Shown here one piece after another: positions 1 through 11,524 of a stretch of 64,000 nt of DNA. Source of the stretch: Myotis daubentonii (lineage: Eukaryota > Chordata > Mammalia > Chiroptera > Vespertilionidae); the NCBI RefSeq assembly GCF_963259705.1, contig NC_081844.1, positions 104,682,671-104,746,670 on the forward strand, written 5' to 3'. Each line of letters opens with the position of its first letter. Position 1 is the first letter of the stretch. The notes beneath the pieces were generated by a model. That model was not told the DNA's origin. It made no database searches and saw nothing but the letters and a program-made list of their open reading frames with translations. The translations under genes were made by a program, and so were the position numbers.

Positions 1-440
1 AAAAGGGAAGAAACGCTATTGGCTTCCTTGGCTGAAGGGTGGCTCCTTATGCCTGCCCTTTCCTGTTATCTGGTGCTTTCACCATTGTTGCTCTGTTTGC
101 AAAGGGTCTTAAATAGGCTCAGCTGCACACAGGTTCATCTTTTGCTGTGTGCTGAGCATGCATGGGTGTGGACATGTGCACATGTGTTTTCTTGGAGTCT
201 CACTCAGACATGGCCATTCTCCTGTACCCTTTCAATCCCTGTCATACATCACTAACTCTGCCTACTGAAGTTCACATCAGAAACAGAATTCTTTATGTGT
301 TGCTGTGTGTGGTGGGACATGTGTATGTGTGAGTCTGTGTGTGAACATTCACGTGTATTGCATTATATGCTTGATGTATGAGTGGTCCAGTTCATTACCC
401 ACTGCCACTAGTTTTCAGGAAAGAAAGAAAAACCAAAATT
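1..440. other. Single-copy sequence with a TG-rich patch
   Basis: No repeat family or gene recognised. Around 290-350 the sequence is rich in short TGTG runs, a degenerate purine-pyrimidine alternation rather than a true microsatellite. Confidence 0.4.
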
Positions 441-462
441 AGCAGCAGCAGCAGCAGCAGCA
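441..462. repeat. (CAG)7 trinucleotide repeat
   Basis: Perfect AGCAGCAG... run of 22 bases in non-coding sequence. The surrounding frames are not coding, so no polyglutamine tract is implied. It is likely length-variable. Confidence 0.9.
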
Positions 463-1529
463 AAGTGGAGATTTTTAACCAGAATGTTGAGGGTTTTTTC
501 ATAGGAGGTGACTCCTTTTTTTCTTCTTTCAATCAACTCATTTGAATAGATTACTTAATTAGCATTTATTGTTTGTAAAATTCTTTGTCCAGATGTAACA
601 TTTTAGGGCCTGCAATTTTAAAGAAAGACAATTTAATGGGTGATAAGCTGATATAGAATTTTCAAATTGATTTCTTGGAAGTAAATTGTTCTTCAATTGT
701 AGTGCCTTCTCTACTCTCATTAGACACCAAGGATTCTTTTTAAATGCATTCATAAGTATTAAAATGTTGTCTCCAGCTTCCTGTCATTTGAAACAGGTCA
801 TAACTTCAAGCACAGACATTTAAAGGACAGCTATTCTGTTTCATTAGTGGGGAGGAGAGTTGGAATGTGCTGTAGGAGTGTAGAGAGCTTTGAAATTTCT
901 GATAGAAGCCATTTGGCTCTTCTCATCCCAAGAGTAGAGATAACCTTTCTCTTGGTCCACAAAGTTGCTTCATTTAAGTTTTGCTCTGCCTGAGCCTTAT
1001 TTATCAGCTCGATATATGGCGAGGGCAAATAGAGCCTCACTAGAACCCCTTTACAATTCCCTGACACCCCTCTTTCCCCAAGGATGTCTTGGGAACAGAG
1101 CAAGCTCATTCCCAAGGAAACTGGCCGCCAGTAGAGTACACGTAGGCTCTATTTGAAACTGGCTTTTTTTTTCTTTTCGTTTTAGAAGATGGTACTGAAA
1201 TGTACTACTTAAAAGGCATGCAAGAAAATCTGAAATAAAATAACAAATAAGCTTACTAAGATGTCCTCTGATATGTGTGTGGTTTTTGGCTTTCTAGAAG
1301 TGAGTAGTTTATGAGCAGAGATATTTCACACTTTGCTATAGAGACTTTAGTGGGATAGTGTGGTCTTATCATGGCTTTTGCCTAGAAATTTTCTAGTCAG
1401 AATCAGTCTAAAAAAATTATCTTACTGGTCTAACCCTCTCATATTATCAATAAGAGATTAGATGCTTATATAATAAAAATGGCAATGTTGGCCCCATTTA
1501 AGAACTTTTGAGCAAGAGGTTCTGAGAAA
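463..1529. other. AT-rich single-copy intronic sequence
   Basis: About 1 kb without a recognisable repeat or coding signal. The short open frames on both strands lack splice sites and family resemblance. Confidence 0.4.
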
Positions 1530-1634
1530 ATTATCTCTCTTTTTTTATTTGTTAATTTTTACCTGAGGATATATTTCCCATTGATTTTTAGAGAGAGTGG
1601 GAGGGAGGGAGGAAGGGAAGGAAGGGGGGAGATA

Positions 1635-1676
<42 letters not shown>

Positions 1677-1855
1677 TTGATGTGAGCGAGCCACATCAAT
1701 TGGTTGCCTCCCACATATGCCAAGACCAGGGCAGGGATCAAATCTGCAACCCAGGTACGAGCCCTTGACCAGGAATTGAACCTGTGGCCCTTCAGTGCTT
1801 GGGGTCAACACACTATCCACTGAGTCACACAGGCCAGCACGAACATTATCTCTTT
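1530..1855 (-). mobile_element. Ves SINE (minus strand) with flanking duplication
   Basis: tRNA-derived bat SINE read on the minus strand: the tRNA-like head lies at 1780-1840 and the CT/GA-rich body and tail at 1550-1675. Flanks ATTATCTCTCTTTT (near 1530) and ATTATCTCTTTT (near 1845) look like an imperfect target duplication. The insertion sits in or beside a MIR. The (GA)n tract at 1640-1672 belongs to the SINE body. This copy carries the 'ccatcaattggttgcc' variant, differing from the 'ggcagccaatcaatga' type seen in other copies, so more than one Ves subfamily is present. Confidence 0.85.
1640..1672. repeat. (GA)n microsatellite inside the Ves SINE
   Basis: About 16 GA units forming the low-complexity body of the minus-strand Ves element. 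Confidence 0.9.
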
Positions 1856-2010
1856 TAATCCCCAGTCTGGCTGCCAAACTGATAAAATAGGTAGAATCAG
1901 GCCAATTTCTACAAATAAGGAAAAATATTCAGAAAACTCAAGCAATTGACCATATCTCACAGCAGGTTGGTGGCAGACTTGGATTGACACCCCAGTTTAC
2001 TGAGCATGCC
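1841..2010 (-). repeat. MIR SINE fragment (minus strand)
   Basis: Contains the degenerate MIR series 'tctcttttaatcc', 'acaaataagga', 'gaccatatctcacagcaggttggtggcagacttgg', in the order of the reverse complement of MIR. The Ves SINE inserted at its left side. Confidence 0.65.
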
Positions 2011-3274
2011 CTTTCGGGTGAAGCTCTTGAGTGAAGAAACAAATGCCTTCCCTTGTTCCTCAGAAGCTCTGTGGTGCGGGTGTCTTCTGGATTCCACCAC
2101 CTGAAGACAGACAGCCCTTTAAATCTCCCATCAACCTTCTCTACTCTCTTTGACCTGCTTTTCTCCCACTCCCATGATTTGTTGATTTGCAACTTGATGC
2201 CCCCCTCATGCTATGTCCTAAAGGTCAAGTAGTCTTACTCCACGCTTAGGACTCTTTATTGCCCTTATCAATAACCTTCTCTTCCTCAGCCTCTCCTGGT
2301 TAATCTCACTGATCCCTTCATTCTGTCAAGAGAACATTGAATACTCCGAGCCCTGAGCTGCACTGGAGTATATCAGTGAGCCAGACTTTCAGGTTCCTGT
2401 TGAAGGAGCTTATGCTTCTGGTGGAAGGATCATTGGAAAACACTGAGTGTAGATTCAGAAGACCAAGGCCAAATCAGAATGCCAAAGCTAGCAGATGTGG
2501 CAAGTGGTTATTTTTAATTTGGCCTACACAGTGCCTTAAAAATGGAATTAACTGGTAACATTTTAAAACCAAGAGATTCCACAGGGAAAACCATCTGGAT
2601 TTCCAGCGTCTCAGGGGTGACCTGGACCCACAACCCCATAAGGTACCACTCTACAATCCCTGTGATTTGAGCAGTCATGCCCCCTTTGAGTGGGGTTTCA
2701 CTCACACTTTCTTATGCCCAGCCAGCTGGGCTGACTCACACAATCTGCTGACGCCTGTAGACACTTCAGATTTTGCAATGCCCTGAGTAAATGGTCTAAA
2801 AAGTCCCTTCACATCCTGACACAGCTGTGGTTGTCCGTTTTCCCATGGCACCATGGTGGCCTCTCCCACAGATGGCACCTGGACCCCAGCCAACAACCAG
2901 CCCAGGAGAATCTGTGTGGAGCCAGAGGAGCCTGGCTCATTACAGGACAAGCTCAGAGCACATTCAGACCCTGGACAGCGACCAGCTGTTCTCTCCCCAG
3001 CGCCATTTATTACCTATTTCAGCCCTTGATGTTGCGTTCCCTGTTTGAACTTTTCAAGAGATTTAGTGCAAGTTAATAAAATCAACAGAACCAGAAAATG
3101 TTAAATTACCTCTGGTAAGAGCCAAGTGAATTAGAGGTGAATAAGGAATAAACTGCTTGATATTTGGGGGCACTAATGCTGATGATTAGTATGTATTTTT
3201 ACAGTTGGTTTTGGAATTTTCAAAATCTTGACTCAAAATCAGCAGCAGAAGCAACAACAGCTAACAGGCCCACC
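2011..3274. other. Single-copy intronic sequence
   Basis: No repeat family recognised. The overlapping frames near 2700-3070 (up to 82 codons) occur on both strands, share no known motif and lack supporting splice sites, so I do not call a gene. Confidence 0.4.
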
Positions 3275-3362
3275 TCCCTGAATGTAGCCCACTGCTCTCA
3301 TCTAACAGAGGGGAAACCGAGACCCAAGGAGACCAAGTCACTGTTCAAGGTCATCTAACCAA
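3275..3362 (-). repeat. MIR core fragment (minus strand)
   Basis: 'cagaggggaaaccgagaccc' followed by 'aagtcactgttcaaggtca' corresponds to the reverse complement of the MIR core (…aaactgaggc…aaggtcacacagc). Confidence 0.7.
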
Positions 3363-3447
3363 TGTATTCAATCAATCACATATTTTAATGAGTTTGGCTC
3401 ATTTCTCCATTTGCCTGACCATGTGGAGAAATGGTTTGGGCAACTGA

Positions 3448-3453
3448 CACACA

Positions 3454-3504
<51 letters not shown>
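3448..3504. repeat. (CA)n microsatellite
   Basis: About 28 CA units with one AAC interruption near the start. Likely polymorphic. Confidence 0.95.
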
Positions 3505-3509
<5 letters not shown>

Positions 3510-3749
3510 GTAAAACTTCTGCAAATAAAGTCAAAACCTCCATTGTCAGGGGTTGAGCAGATCCCCCTCCCACCACTGACATTCATTAGCTAGATCTATT
3601 TTCAGCATTTAAAGGAAATTTTTATTATGATCAACTCATCCATATTCAGCCAACAAGGACAATGATCTTTTACTAAAGAGTCCACACAGGGAATTGAAAT
3701 CATATTCCAAATGCACATTGGTAAAAAAAAAATGCAAGTCAACAATAAA

Positions 3750-3790
3750 AATACATACATACATACATACATACGTACGTACATACATAA
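3750..3790. repeat. (ATAC)n tetranucleotide repeat with GTAC interruptions
   Basis: ATAC repeated about ten times, with a central CGTACGTAC variant making that part self-complementary. Confidence 0.9.
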
Positions 3791-4419
3791 AAATACAGAA
3801 CATGTAAGTGTGAGATTGGTGTTTTGAGATTTCATCTCTATGGCAATTCTCATTGAAGAATATAATTTGGTTTAGAAAAATAATCTATCGGGAAAAATCC
3901 TATTTCTCAAAAAATGCCATGCTAAATTCTGTAAGGGTATAAGAAATACTTCACACTAGACTTGAAATGTTTCAAAGCTCTTTGATTCTTCCTTTCTTAT
4001 TTTCTTATGTTTGTGCTCAAATACAGCACAGGGAAATCTTACAGCAGTATGCAGGTCACCCAGGCAGTCAATGAGAATTCAAGCTGGATTTGAGGTCTTC
4101 CTGACCCCTAGGCTGAAGCAGGGGCTGCAGAAATTCTGCGGGTAGAGTCCTCTTAGAGCATAAGAATCACAAAGACCCTCTAAATCAGCTGTCAATGACT
4201 AGAAGTGGGATGAAATGATTGTGTTTGTCAGAACAGGCACTATTGTTTATGACCCATGTCTACGCATGTGTGGAACGAAGGGACCAGCCACTTGGCGGGG
4301 CCCTTTTTCAGCATCCCCTTGGTCACACTATGTTCCTGGCACTCCTGGTTACCCCTGTTCTGGAACTAAAGAAACCTTCCTTGTCCCCCTGTGAGGACAC
4401 AGGGTTCGAGTAGCGACAG
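3791..4419. other. Single-copy sequence, possibly a worn MIR near 4040-4105
   Basis: Only 'gcaggtcacccaggcagtcaatgag…ggatttgaggtc' resembles a diverged minus-strand MIR. The rest holds nothing I recognise. Confidence 0.35.
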
Positions 4420-4605
4420 CAGCTAGCAGAGTGGTAAGGGCATTAGGTTTGAACCATGGCTCTGCCACTAGCCATAGGACATTTTTTGTACCTAAGTTCC
4501 CTCATCTATAATATGAGGGCAATGACACTACCTCTCTCATAGAACTGTTAGAGGGTCCAAAAAATTAATGCATATAAACCTGGCACATTTTGTGTTGAAT
4601 TAGGT
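4420..4605 (+). repeat. MIR SINE (plus strand)
   Basis: Shows the MIR order: 'gagtggtaagggc' head, 'ggctctgccactagcc', 'cctaagttccctcatctataatatgagg', 'aaaattaatgcatataaacctggcac'. Confidence 0.85.
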
Positions 4606-4649
4606 TAGAGGTTATTAAATGGCATTTCAAAGTATAAGCTATTGCTTTT

Positions 4650-4905
4650 AATAACAACAGCTAGGATTTGGAGACCTTTTATGTGCCAGGCACTAGTCCA
4701 AGACGTTAGCATATATTAAGTCACTTAATCTTCTGAATATATGAGGTATATATACAGAATATGCAAGATAATACTATTTTATCTCTATTTTCAGTTGACA
4801 AAACTGAGGCATAGAAGTATTGTATTATGCCCAGGTCACACAGCTGGTAAACAATGGATCCCAAACTCGAAATCAGGCATCAGTCTTTGGAACCCCATGG
4901 CCTTG
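4650..4905 (-). repeat. MIR SINE, nearly full length (minus strand)
   Basis: 'ttatgtgccaggcactagtcc', 'gttgacaaaactgaggcatag' and 'cccaggtcacacagctggtaa' are reverse-complement MIR landmarks in the right order. Confidence 0.88.
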
Positions 4906-5329
4906 ACCACTATGCTGCAAAGAGACAAAACCACCTTCAAAGTCCAAGGTTGAATTCATTCATTGTGGATATGCTGGGCCTCTGGGACAGAGATGGGCAC
5001 ATGTGTTGCTCCCTCAATACCCAAAGTTTAAAGCCGGTGGGCTGATATAATCATGCCATCGAATCACAGTGTTTCCTGGTACAAATGACACAACCTCTTT
5101 AGTGAAGAAAAATCCACAGCAACCAGTCTGGCTGGGGATTTTTGGTGCTTGTTGCTTGCTACCAGGTGTTTTCAGTTCCTCTCACCAGTGTTGGCTCCCC
5201 AACTAGATTATAAATTCTCGGTAAATTAGGCTGTTTCTCCCAGGACACCCCTGATGAGTGTCGGACACTCTAAGGTTCAATAAATAGCAGTGAGTGGATT
5301 GATTGCACTTATTTTGCACCTGATAGCAG
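4906..5329. other. Mostly single-copy sequence
   Basis: A weak L2/MIR 3'-like piece ('ttcaataaatagcagtgagtggat') lies near 5275-5300. Otherwise no assignable element. Confidence 0.35.
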
Positions 5330-5660
5330 CAATCCTTGTTGCTCATCGATTTGTTCACTAGTCAAGGTAGGAATTCTAGAGTTTGCTTGGGTGGAAAGTT
5401 GGAGCTCCAGCGCTCCGTAATTCCTGCGGATATCGGTGGAGCAAATCACTTGTTGATAATCACAGTATCCTATCTCTTTATGTCCTCAAAGAAAGCTCTT
5501 TACTGAAGGGAGGCTCTGCTGATTATCTTTGATTTCCAATCAAGAGACTTTTAAGATAAAGCACAAATTGAATGTTGTTTGCTCTTGATTACTTAATGGA
5601 TTGTTTGCTGTTTTTTTAGTGATTGTGAAACACGAGAAAGTCCCAAAGGAACCAGATATG
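5330..5660. other. AT-rich repeat-free block, speculative regulatory candidate
   Basis: Repeat-free stretch with several TAAT/ATTA and TGATTATC-like motifs (e.g. around 5518-5530 and 5590-5610) of the sort bound by homeodomain and other factors. Motif density alone is weak evidence, and no promoter or coding signal is seen. Confidence 0.2.
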
Positions 5661-6136
5661 CATAAAAAGGAGGAGCAGCAAAGAGATCGGGTTAATAGGG
5701 TAGGCCCACATAGAGTAACTGAAGATGACAGAAGCTATAGTGCAACCCTCAAAGGGCCTTTTTCTGGCCACACAATGTAGAAAATGATGATCTCGCAGTG
5801 GAGAGAGAGACTGGTAGGTATTTCAGGAGGAGTTGCACTACAGCCGGTCATTCCCTTCCACTGCTCTGGACTCTGCAATGGGACATTAAGTAAAGAATGG
5901 TGCCATAGCTCCGGGGAGAGAGGCTTATAAATGACAAAACTAGGATTGGAAGAAACCCTGAGCTGATGTGTGCCCTCTGTGAAAGAATCGTGCCTTTCAG
6001 CAAGGAAAGGTGTTTAGCTGGCCTCTGAGATGTTGACATTCTAGCCTTCATTTTGCAGGGGAAAAGTTAAACGTTAGATAGAATTTGGAAGCTTCCCATT
6101 CAATTTGCTATGGATGGCATCTGTCACGATCTATTT

Positions 6137-6155
6137 AACAAACAAACAAACAAAA
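6137..6155. repeat. (AAAC)n short repeat
   Basis: Four to five AACA units, probably a degenerate A-rich tail. Confidence 0.7.
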
Positions 6156-6173
6156 ATGCTTCTTGTCTAGGCA

Positions 6174-6272
6174 GACCATCCATCCTGGTTGCCCAGAACA
6201 GTCCCAGCTTGTGCCTGTGGTACTGGTATAATGATTAATTTTTTTAAAATGTCCTTGTTTGGACAATAAATA
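6174..6272 (+). mobile_element. Old non-autonomous DNA transposon fragment
   Basis: 'cctggttgcccagaacagtcccag', 'gtggtactggtataatgattaat' and 'gtttggacaataaat' match, as I recall it, an ancient mammalian short inverted-repeat element whose ends read TAGGGTGACC… The exact family name is not asserted. A related piece with both ends is at 51660. Confidence 0.5.
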
Positions 6273-6275
6273 AAA

Positions 6276-6473
6276 CTCTAGCTACAGCACAGTGATCCCA
6301 CTGCTCTGTGTCTAACCTAGAAAAGTACTCACATGTGCACAAAGAGGTGATTGCAGCTGTGTTTGTGATATCACAACATAGAAAACCACATGAGTGCCCC
6401 CCGGAAAGAGAATGGCCAAGTGAACACAGCATGTTCATCCTAGGAGTACCATCTTGCAATTAAAAGCAGGTGA
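6276..6473 (+). mobile_element. L1M-type LINE 3' region, left part (plus strand)
   Basis: Resembles the late-ORF2/3' region of old mammalian L1: 'agctgtgtttgtgatatcacaac', 'atggccaagtgaacacagcatgttc'. Split from its right part (6704-7075) by a Ves SINE. Confidence 0.6.
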
Positions 6474-6716
6474 GAGCCTGGCTGGCGTGGCTCAGTGCTT
6501 GAGCGTCGACCTATGAACCAGGAGGACACGGTTTGATTCCTGGTCTGGGCATAAGCCTGGGTTGCCGGGCTCAATCCCCAGTGTGGGGTGTGCAGGAGGC
6601 AGCCAATCAATGATTCTCTCTCATAATTGATGTTTCTATCTCTCGCTCTCCCTTTCCCTGCCTCTCAGAAATCAATAAAAACGTATTTTAAAAAATAATA
6701 AAATAAAAGCAGGTGA
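6461..6716 (+). mobile_element. Ves SINE (plus strand) with 13-bp target duplication
   Basis: The duplication TAAAAGCAGGTGA occurs at 6461-6473 and 6704-6716, bounding an element of about 230 bp. The tRNA-like head carries an A box ('tggctcagtgcttg') and a B-box-like 'ggtttgattcc', followed by 'aggaggcagccaatcaatga', a CT-rich body and an A-rich tail. It lies inside an L1M. Confidence 0.95.
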
Positions 6717-7075
6717 TAGATCTGTATATACTGAAATTAATAATTCTCCTAGACAGATCTCAAGGGAAAAAGACAATTTTCAGACTATTGTTCAATATGA
6801 AAAATGTGTAGGTTACTTTAAAAATGCAAACTAATTTAAAATATATCGTAGGAGGTCACATATATGAGTATGTAAAGATAGAAAAATGAAAGCACATTCA
6901 TCAAACTAGTAATGGGGTGAAGCTGGATAAAAGTGATGGGCCGGAATTCGATACGGTGGTCATGGATGACAGTAACGGGCACATTTCAGCTTTTCCACCA
7001 GGACACTATCATCTCATATTGCTTGTGGAATTGATCAGTGATTTTCAATATAATTTTAAATTTGAAACAATGTTT
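6704..7075 (+). mobile_element. L1M-type LINE 3' UTR, right part (plus strand)
   Basis: Continues the L1 interrupted at 6473: 'agatctgtatatactgaaattaat', 'ggagaggtcac'-like segments and a terminal 'ttttcaatataattttaaatttg'. Typical of decayed L1M 3' ends. Confidence 0.55.
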
Positions 7076-7934
7076 AAGAGGTGATGTCACTCAGTTCAGT
7101 GTGCAGAATGGAGTCATCTGGGGCCCAGAAGACCTACATAAATTTTCTAGGGTCACATCATGAATATGCGGCAGAACTGAGGCCCCAATGAGTCTTCCAG
7201 CTCCTGTTTCTCCTGTTTCTTATTCCATGGCTGGCCAGCACTCTCCCCCGAGGTATACGAAGATTTATTAAGTTGACTCAACTCCATGAAAATGAGTGGC
7301 TGGACACAAACTTAACCATGCTCATCAAATTTTACTCCCTCCAAAGCCCAGACAGAGAAGTAACAGCCGGGGCTGCTGAGCCCATCCGTATCACCCAGAC
7401 TGGCGGCCACCTGGCGTTCCCTGGCGTCTGCTGTCTGGTTTTGTTGGACCTAATTTCCTAATTCCCCAGCACATATTAATTTGATGTGGGCATTCAGTGC
7501 TCATTACTAATTGGAAGAAGGGGCAAGTGTGTGGAGAGTAGGGTTTTTCTGACATATTTTCACTGCAGTGATCATGGGGTCACCTGGCCTGGCTTATGTC
7601 ACCGAGTAAGCAGTACACTCAGGGCCTTTTCCTCTCCAGCAGTTCTCTGATCCCCAGTGAAACCTCCTAATGTGTAGGTAACTGGAAGCAGTTACACACG
7701 ATTTCCCCTGACTGCGTGTGTGTTGACAGGGATCAGGCTGAGTGAGGTTTGCTGATGCTGTAAGGTGGACGCTTGGACACTGGCCAGCAGATCAGTATTG
7801 GTGAAAGGATTAGTGCAGAGGCTTTTATTGAACTTGCTTTTTGCATTCCTAATTTTCCTGAAATTATACCAAAGGACTACACTTTCTGTTCATCATGAAT
7901 AATCATCCTAGCAGTAACTGCCATCGATGTTGTT
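7076..7934. other. Single-copy intronic sequence
   Basis: No repeat or gene recognised. The short plus frame near 7273-7461 has no homology I know of. Confidence 0.4.
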
Positions 7935-8155
7935 GAATTTAGAACCCAGCCCTTTATGTGAATTATGTCCCTTCATGCCTAAAACACCTTTATGAGAGAT
8001 TATTTTATTTCCACTGAATAGATAAACGCTGACAAAAAGATTGGTTTCTTAAAGTTTAGCAACGTGGGAAGGTCACACAGGAGGAGACGGAGCTGGGTTC
8101 GAACCCAAGCAGTCACAGAGCCTCCGCTCTTCACCCCTAACCCAAAGTGCTCCAC
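7935..8155 (-). repeat. MIR SINE (minus strand)
   Basis: 'aggtcacacaggaggagacggagctgggttcgaaccc' is the reverse-complement MIR tRNA-promoter region. The upstream part is strongly diverged. Confidence 0.8.
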
Positions 8156-9183
8156 AGAATAGAATGTAATACGAGAAGATCAACTATTATGTAAGATATG
8201 ATTGCATGCAGTTAGCTATGCGGGGACTCATTTGCATACTTTGATTCCAGAAATGCCAAGGGGGAAACACTTTCTCTGAGAGCTGTTAGGAAAATTCCAG
8301 AAACTTGGTGGGTTTGGGAAGAGTTTGCAAGCTGCTTCCCCACCCGCCCTCTTTCTTGGCTGAGTTTGCTGGCTGGCCCTCACACTTGCCAGACAAATTC
8401 AACTGCAGATCTCACTGCTCCCCACTGAGGGAGCACACACATCCCTTCCTGAGTAACTGACGGGCGTGGTAGGAGGCATGGCCATAACTCAGCTGAAGGG
8501 TTCTGCAGAATTCACAGAAGCAGGTGAATTAGCCCAGCCCAGTAGCAGGTGATGGACGGCCGTAGCCCTGGAGAGCACACAGCTCTGTGCTTATTCCCAT
8601 TTCCGCAGACTTAATTTATGGCTGGGACGCGGCCCTTCCCTGGACTTACAGGAAGGCTGCTGAGCAGCTGAGCTCACTGTGGTCTATGTGGAAGGATCTA
8701 TGTGGAGGTTTCTGACCTCCATCCAAAGGCATCCGGAGCTCCCCGCAGCCCAGTAGCAGAAAGTCCTTTCCCTGGAGTACGGTAGCTCTTCTTGTCAAAA
8801 TATGTTTGCTAAATGAACTCAGATTCATTTTATTAGGTCTTTAATCATAGAAACTTTCTCAATGATCTTTACCAGGATACTATTATCCCTCTTCGTTACC
8901 TTTCTGCTCCTTCTACAAATGTTTAAAGAAAGAGTCCCCGTGCTGGGGTCTTACTGCCGTAAAGGAAAAGCAAGTCGAGTCATGGTTAATAGGAGTGAAT
9001 GCAGTGTAAACCTAGGAAGGTGTCTGGAGTGGGGAGGGGACTCAGGGAATCATGCGTGTGATCTGAACTAAATCCATATTGTGCCTAAGAGGAGATTTGG
9101 GATTATAACGTCCATGATCATCATTTTCTAACAAATCTTGGTGTTAGTAGCACCCCACTCTAACCAAACTGCCCTAACGCCAC
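8156..9183. other. Single-copy intronic sequence
   Basis: Balanced composition with no repeat signature. The small frames around 8646-9071 lack splice context. Confidence 0.4.
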
Positions 9184-9470
9184 ATAATCTTCATTTTTAA
9201 TTTTTAAATTAAATCTTCATTGTTGAAAATATTATATATGTCCATCTTTCCCCCCATTAGCTTTTCTAGCTCCCCACCCCCACCCCAGGCCTTCACCACA
9301 CTATTGTCTGTGTCCATGGTTTATGCATCTATTGTTGCTCTTTGGTTGATCTTTCCCCACCCACCCACTCCTGCCTTCACTCTGAGTTTATTTTGTTCAT
9401 TAGATTCCACATATGAGTGAGATCATGTGACACTTGTCTTTCTCTGACTGGCTTATTTCACTTCATTTTT
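9184..9470 (-). mobile_element. Bat L1 3'-UTR end (minus strand)
   Basis: Begins with the reverse complement of an L1 tail ('aaattaaatcttcattgttgaaaatattatatatgtcc') and continues with 'caggccttcaccacactattgtctgtgtccatggtt' and 'attagattccacatatgagtgagatcatgtg', the characteristic 3' UTR of lineage-specific L1 in bats as I recall it. 5'-truncated. Confidence 0.75.
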
Positions 9471-10655
9471 CTTTAATCATATGTTTTCGCTTTCTTAGCA
9501 TCAAGTTTCAAGAGGCGATCGATGAGCCTGGCTTTTTGAGCAATTGGGGACTGCTTCAGCATTTTTTAAAGATGAAAATTACATTGAAATCAAGCTTTCC
9601 CAAACATATTCCTTGGACACCCAGGCCCCCGGACCAACAGTTTTGTGGCTAGGTTCACGTGGAGAACTCTGCCTCTTTACCTCTCTGAGGAATGCGCCAT
9701 ACACAGTAGGCGCACTGGGAATGCCTGCATCCAGCAAGGATGTCGGTCTAACTTGGTTTAACTCAGGATTTTCCAAACTCGCCTCCTCAGAGCCCTTCCT
9801 CGCCCAATGGGGAGGACGTGCCAGGGGAAGCTGCCTTCAGGATGGGATCACACCCCGTACTTGGAGACGCTTCCACTGAGGAGGAGGGCCCACTATTCGG
9901 AACAGGTTGCAAACAGCATTAATGACAAACGATCTTTCCCCAAGATTAACTGAATGTTTAAGTTCTTCGATTGAATAGTGCACAATCACAAAATGTCCCT
10001 TTGAGAATGGAGGGATGACCTTAAAAAAATATTTCTGTGTCTTTTGGAATGCCATGTACATCTCAGGACTGGGCAAATATTATTTGAGAGCTTTGCCATA
10101 ACCCTGGTGACCTTTCCATCCGGTTCACTCATTTCGTGAGCTTTAATGCCATTCCACTTTGGAGAGAATGTTAACACAAATTGCAGTCATGTCACTCTTT
10201 GGTGTTTGCAGAGCTGGCCGCAGCTTTGGGAGGAAGCTTTTTGAAAAGAATGCCACTAGAGCGTCTGCATTGCCTACGGTATTCATGGTTTCCAACAGGT
10301 CACTCCTCCCATTTCATGTATGAAACGGTGGAGCCTCAGGGCAGAAGATCCCAAATTTATGCAGCTGGAGCCGTGGCAATATTCACCTGGGATCCCAAGA
10401 AATAATGTTAATAAATAAAAACAATGTCAACCAACTGCAGCTATTAGCTGAGTGATCTGGAACTGGTTCATCTGGTCAGGTTAGAGCTGTCCTGATGCCC
10501 TCGGTGTTACTCTGGGCACCAGGCCTGATAGCTTAAATTATCTCAAGGTAGATATTAGTAGACACTGGCCATTACCTTTATAACACTAACAGGAATGGGA
10601 AAAAAACCCTTAATAATTGAGGATTTTGTAGTATTCAGCGGGTCACCTACATTAT
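9471..10655. other. Single-copy intronic sequence
   Basis: The 111-codon plus frame at 9544-9879 has no recognisable domain and is shadowed by minus frames, so it is not called. No repeats recognised. Confidence 0.4.
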
Positions 10656-10800
10656 CTTTCTAGGCTGGCAGAGTTAACTCAGTTTATAGATTTTCAGGAC
10701 TCAGAGAGGTTGAGTGATTTGTGTATGGTCACACAGCTAATACATAGCAGAGTTGGAACCAGAACCTAACCCACAGTATTGTACTGTCTCGTTCCACAGA
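10656..10800 (-). repeat. MIR fragment (minus strand)
   Basis: 'cagagaggttgagtgatttgtgtatggtcacacagctaatacatagcagagttggaacc' matches the reverse-complement MIR core and head. Confidence 0.85.
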
Positions 10801-10934
10801 GCTCCTCAGGCAGAGTTTTTGGATTGGGTGTAACCCACCTCTTTGGGGTATCTGATACATTCTGTAGGGTTTTCCGAGGGGAATCATTTGGAAGGGAGTT
10901 TGGAATTTGTATGTTCAGGTTGGGTAATCACTTT

Positions 10935-11112
10935 ATTTAACAAATAACCTATGTAGGCTTTATTGTCCTAGCAGGTTTCTAAACACTTTGTAAATACCAA
11001 GTTGTGAAGTTCTCTCACCAATCCTACTATGCAGATATAATTTTACTCCCTCGTACAGACATGGAAACTAAGTCACTCCCCTGAGGACACAGAACCACCA
11101 CCTATGAGAACT
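10935..11112 (-). repeat. MIR fragment (minus strand)
   Basis: 'aaacactttgtaaatacc', 'ccaatcctactatgcagatataattttactcc', 'gacatggaaactaagtcac' follow minus-strand MIR order. It is cut on the right by a retroposed insertion. Confidence 0.75.
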
Positions 11113-11247
11113 AATCAATGTGTCTCTCTCACATCTTTCTCTCTCTCCCCACCCCTCCCGTTCTCAGGGGTCTATGGGGGAAAAAAGGGGATAACTGTAA
11201 TACTTTCAACAATAAAGATAAATTTTTAAAAAAATAAAAATAAAATC
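11113..11247 (+). mobile_element. Possible Ves-body/L1-tail composite (plus strand)
   Basis: The left half ('aatcaatgtgtctctctcacatc' and a CT-rich stretch) resembles the middle of a Ves SINE. The right half ('ataactgtaatactttcaacaataaaga' plus A-rich tail) is the bat L1 3' end, the reverse complement of the tail seen at 9200. Either a chimeric retrotransposition product or two independent fragments. No clear target duplication found. Confidence 0.5.
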
Positions 11248-11249
11248 AG

Positions 11250-11440
11250 GTGGAGTGTGCTTCACATTGGGAGATATTCTGAACATGGTGTGTCTAGGTG
11301 GTAAATATATGCTTTGGTCTTACTTTGTCAGTCATACTTTCATATATTTTCTAAGTTTTCTACAGTATTTGTGTGTCACTTTCATAATGAAAAAGGGCAC
11401 ACACAGAAAGCATTCTTCTAGCATAGGGCTGCTCTAGATG
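11250..11440 (+). mobile_element. L1M 3'-UTR fragment (plus strand)
   Basis: 'catatattttctaagttttctacagtatttgtgtgtcactttcataatg' closely follows the common L1M 3' UTR ending. Confidence 0.65.
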
Positions 11441-11524
11441 CTGCAAGATACATTGGCAAACACACCATCATACAAATGGAATGCTGAGCCAGGACACTTG
11501 TCATTAAGCCCCATTCATTCCTTT

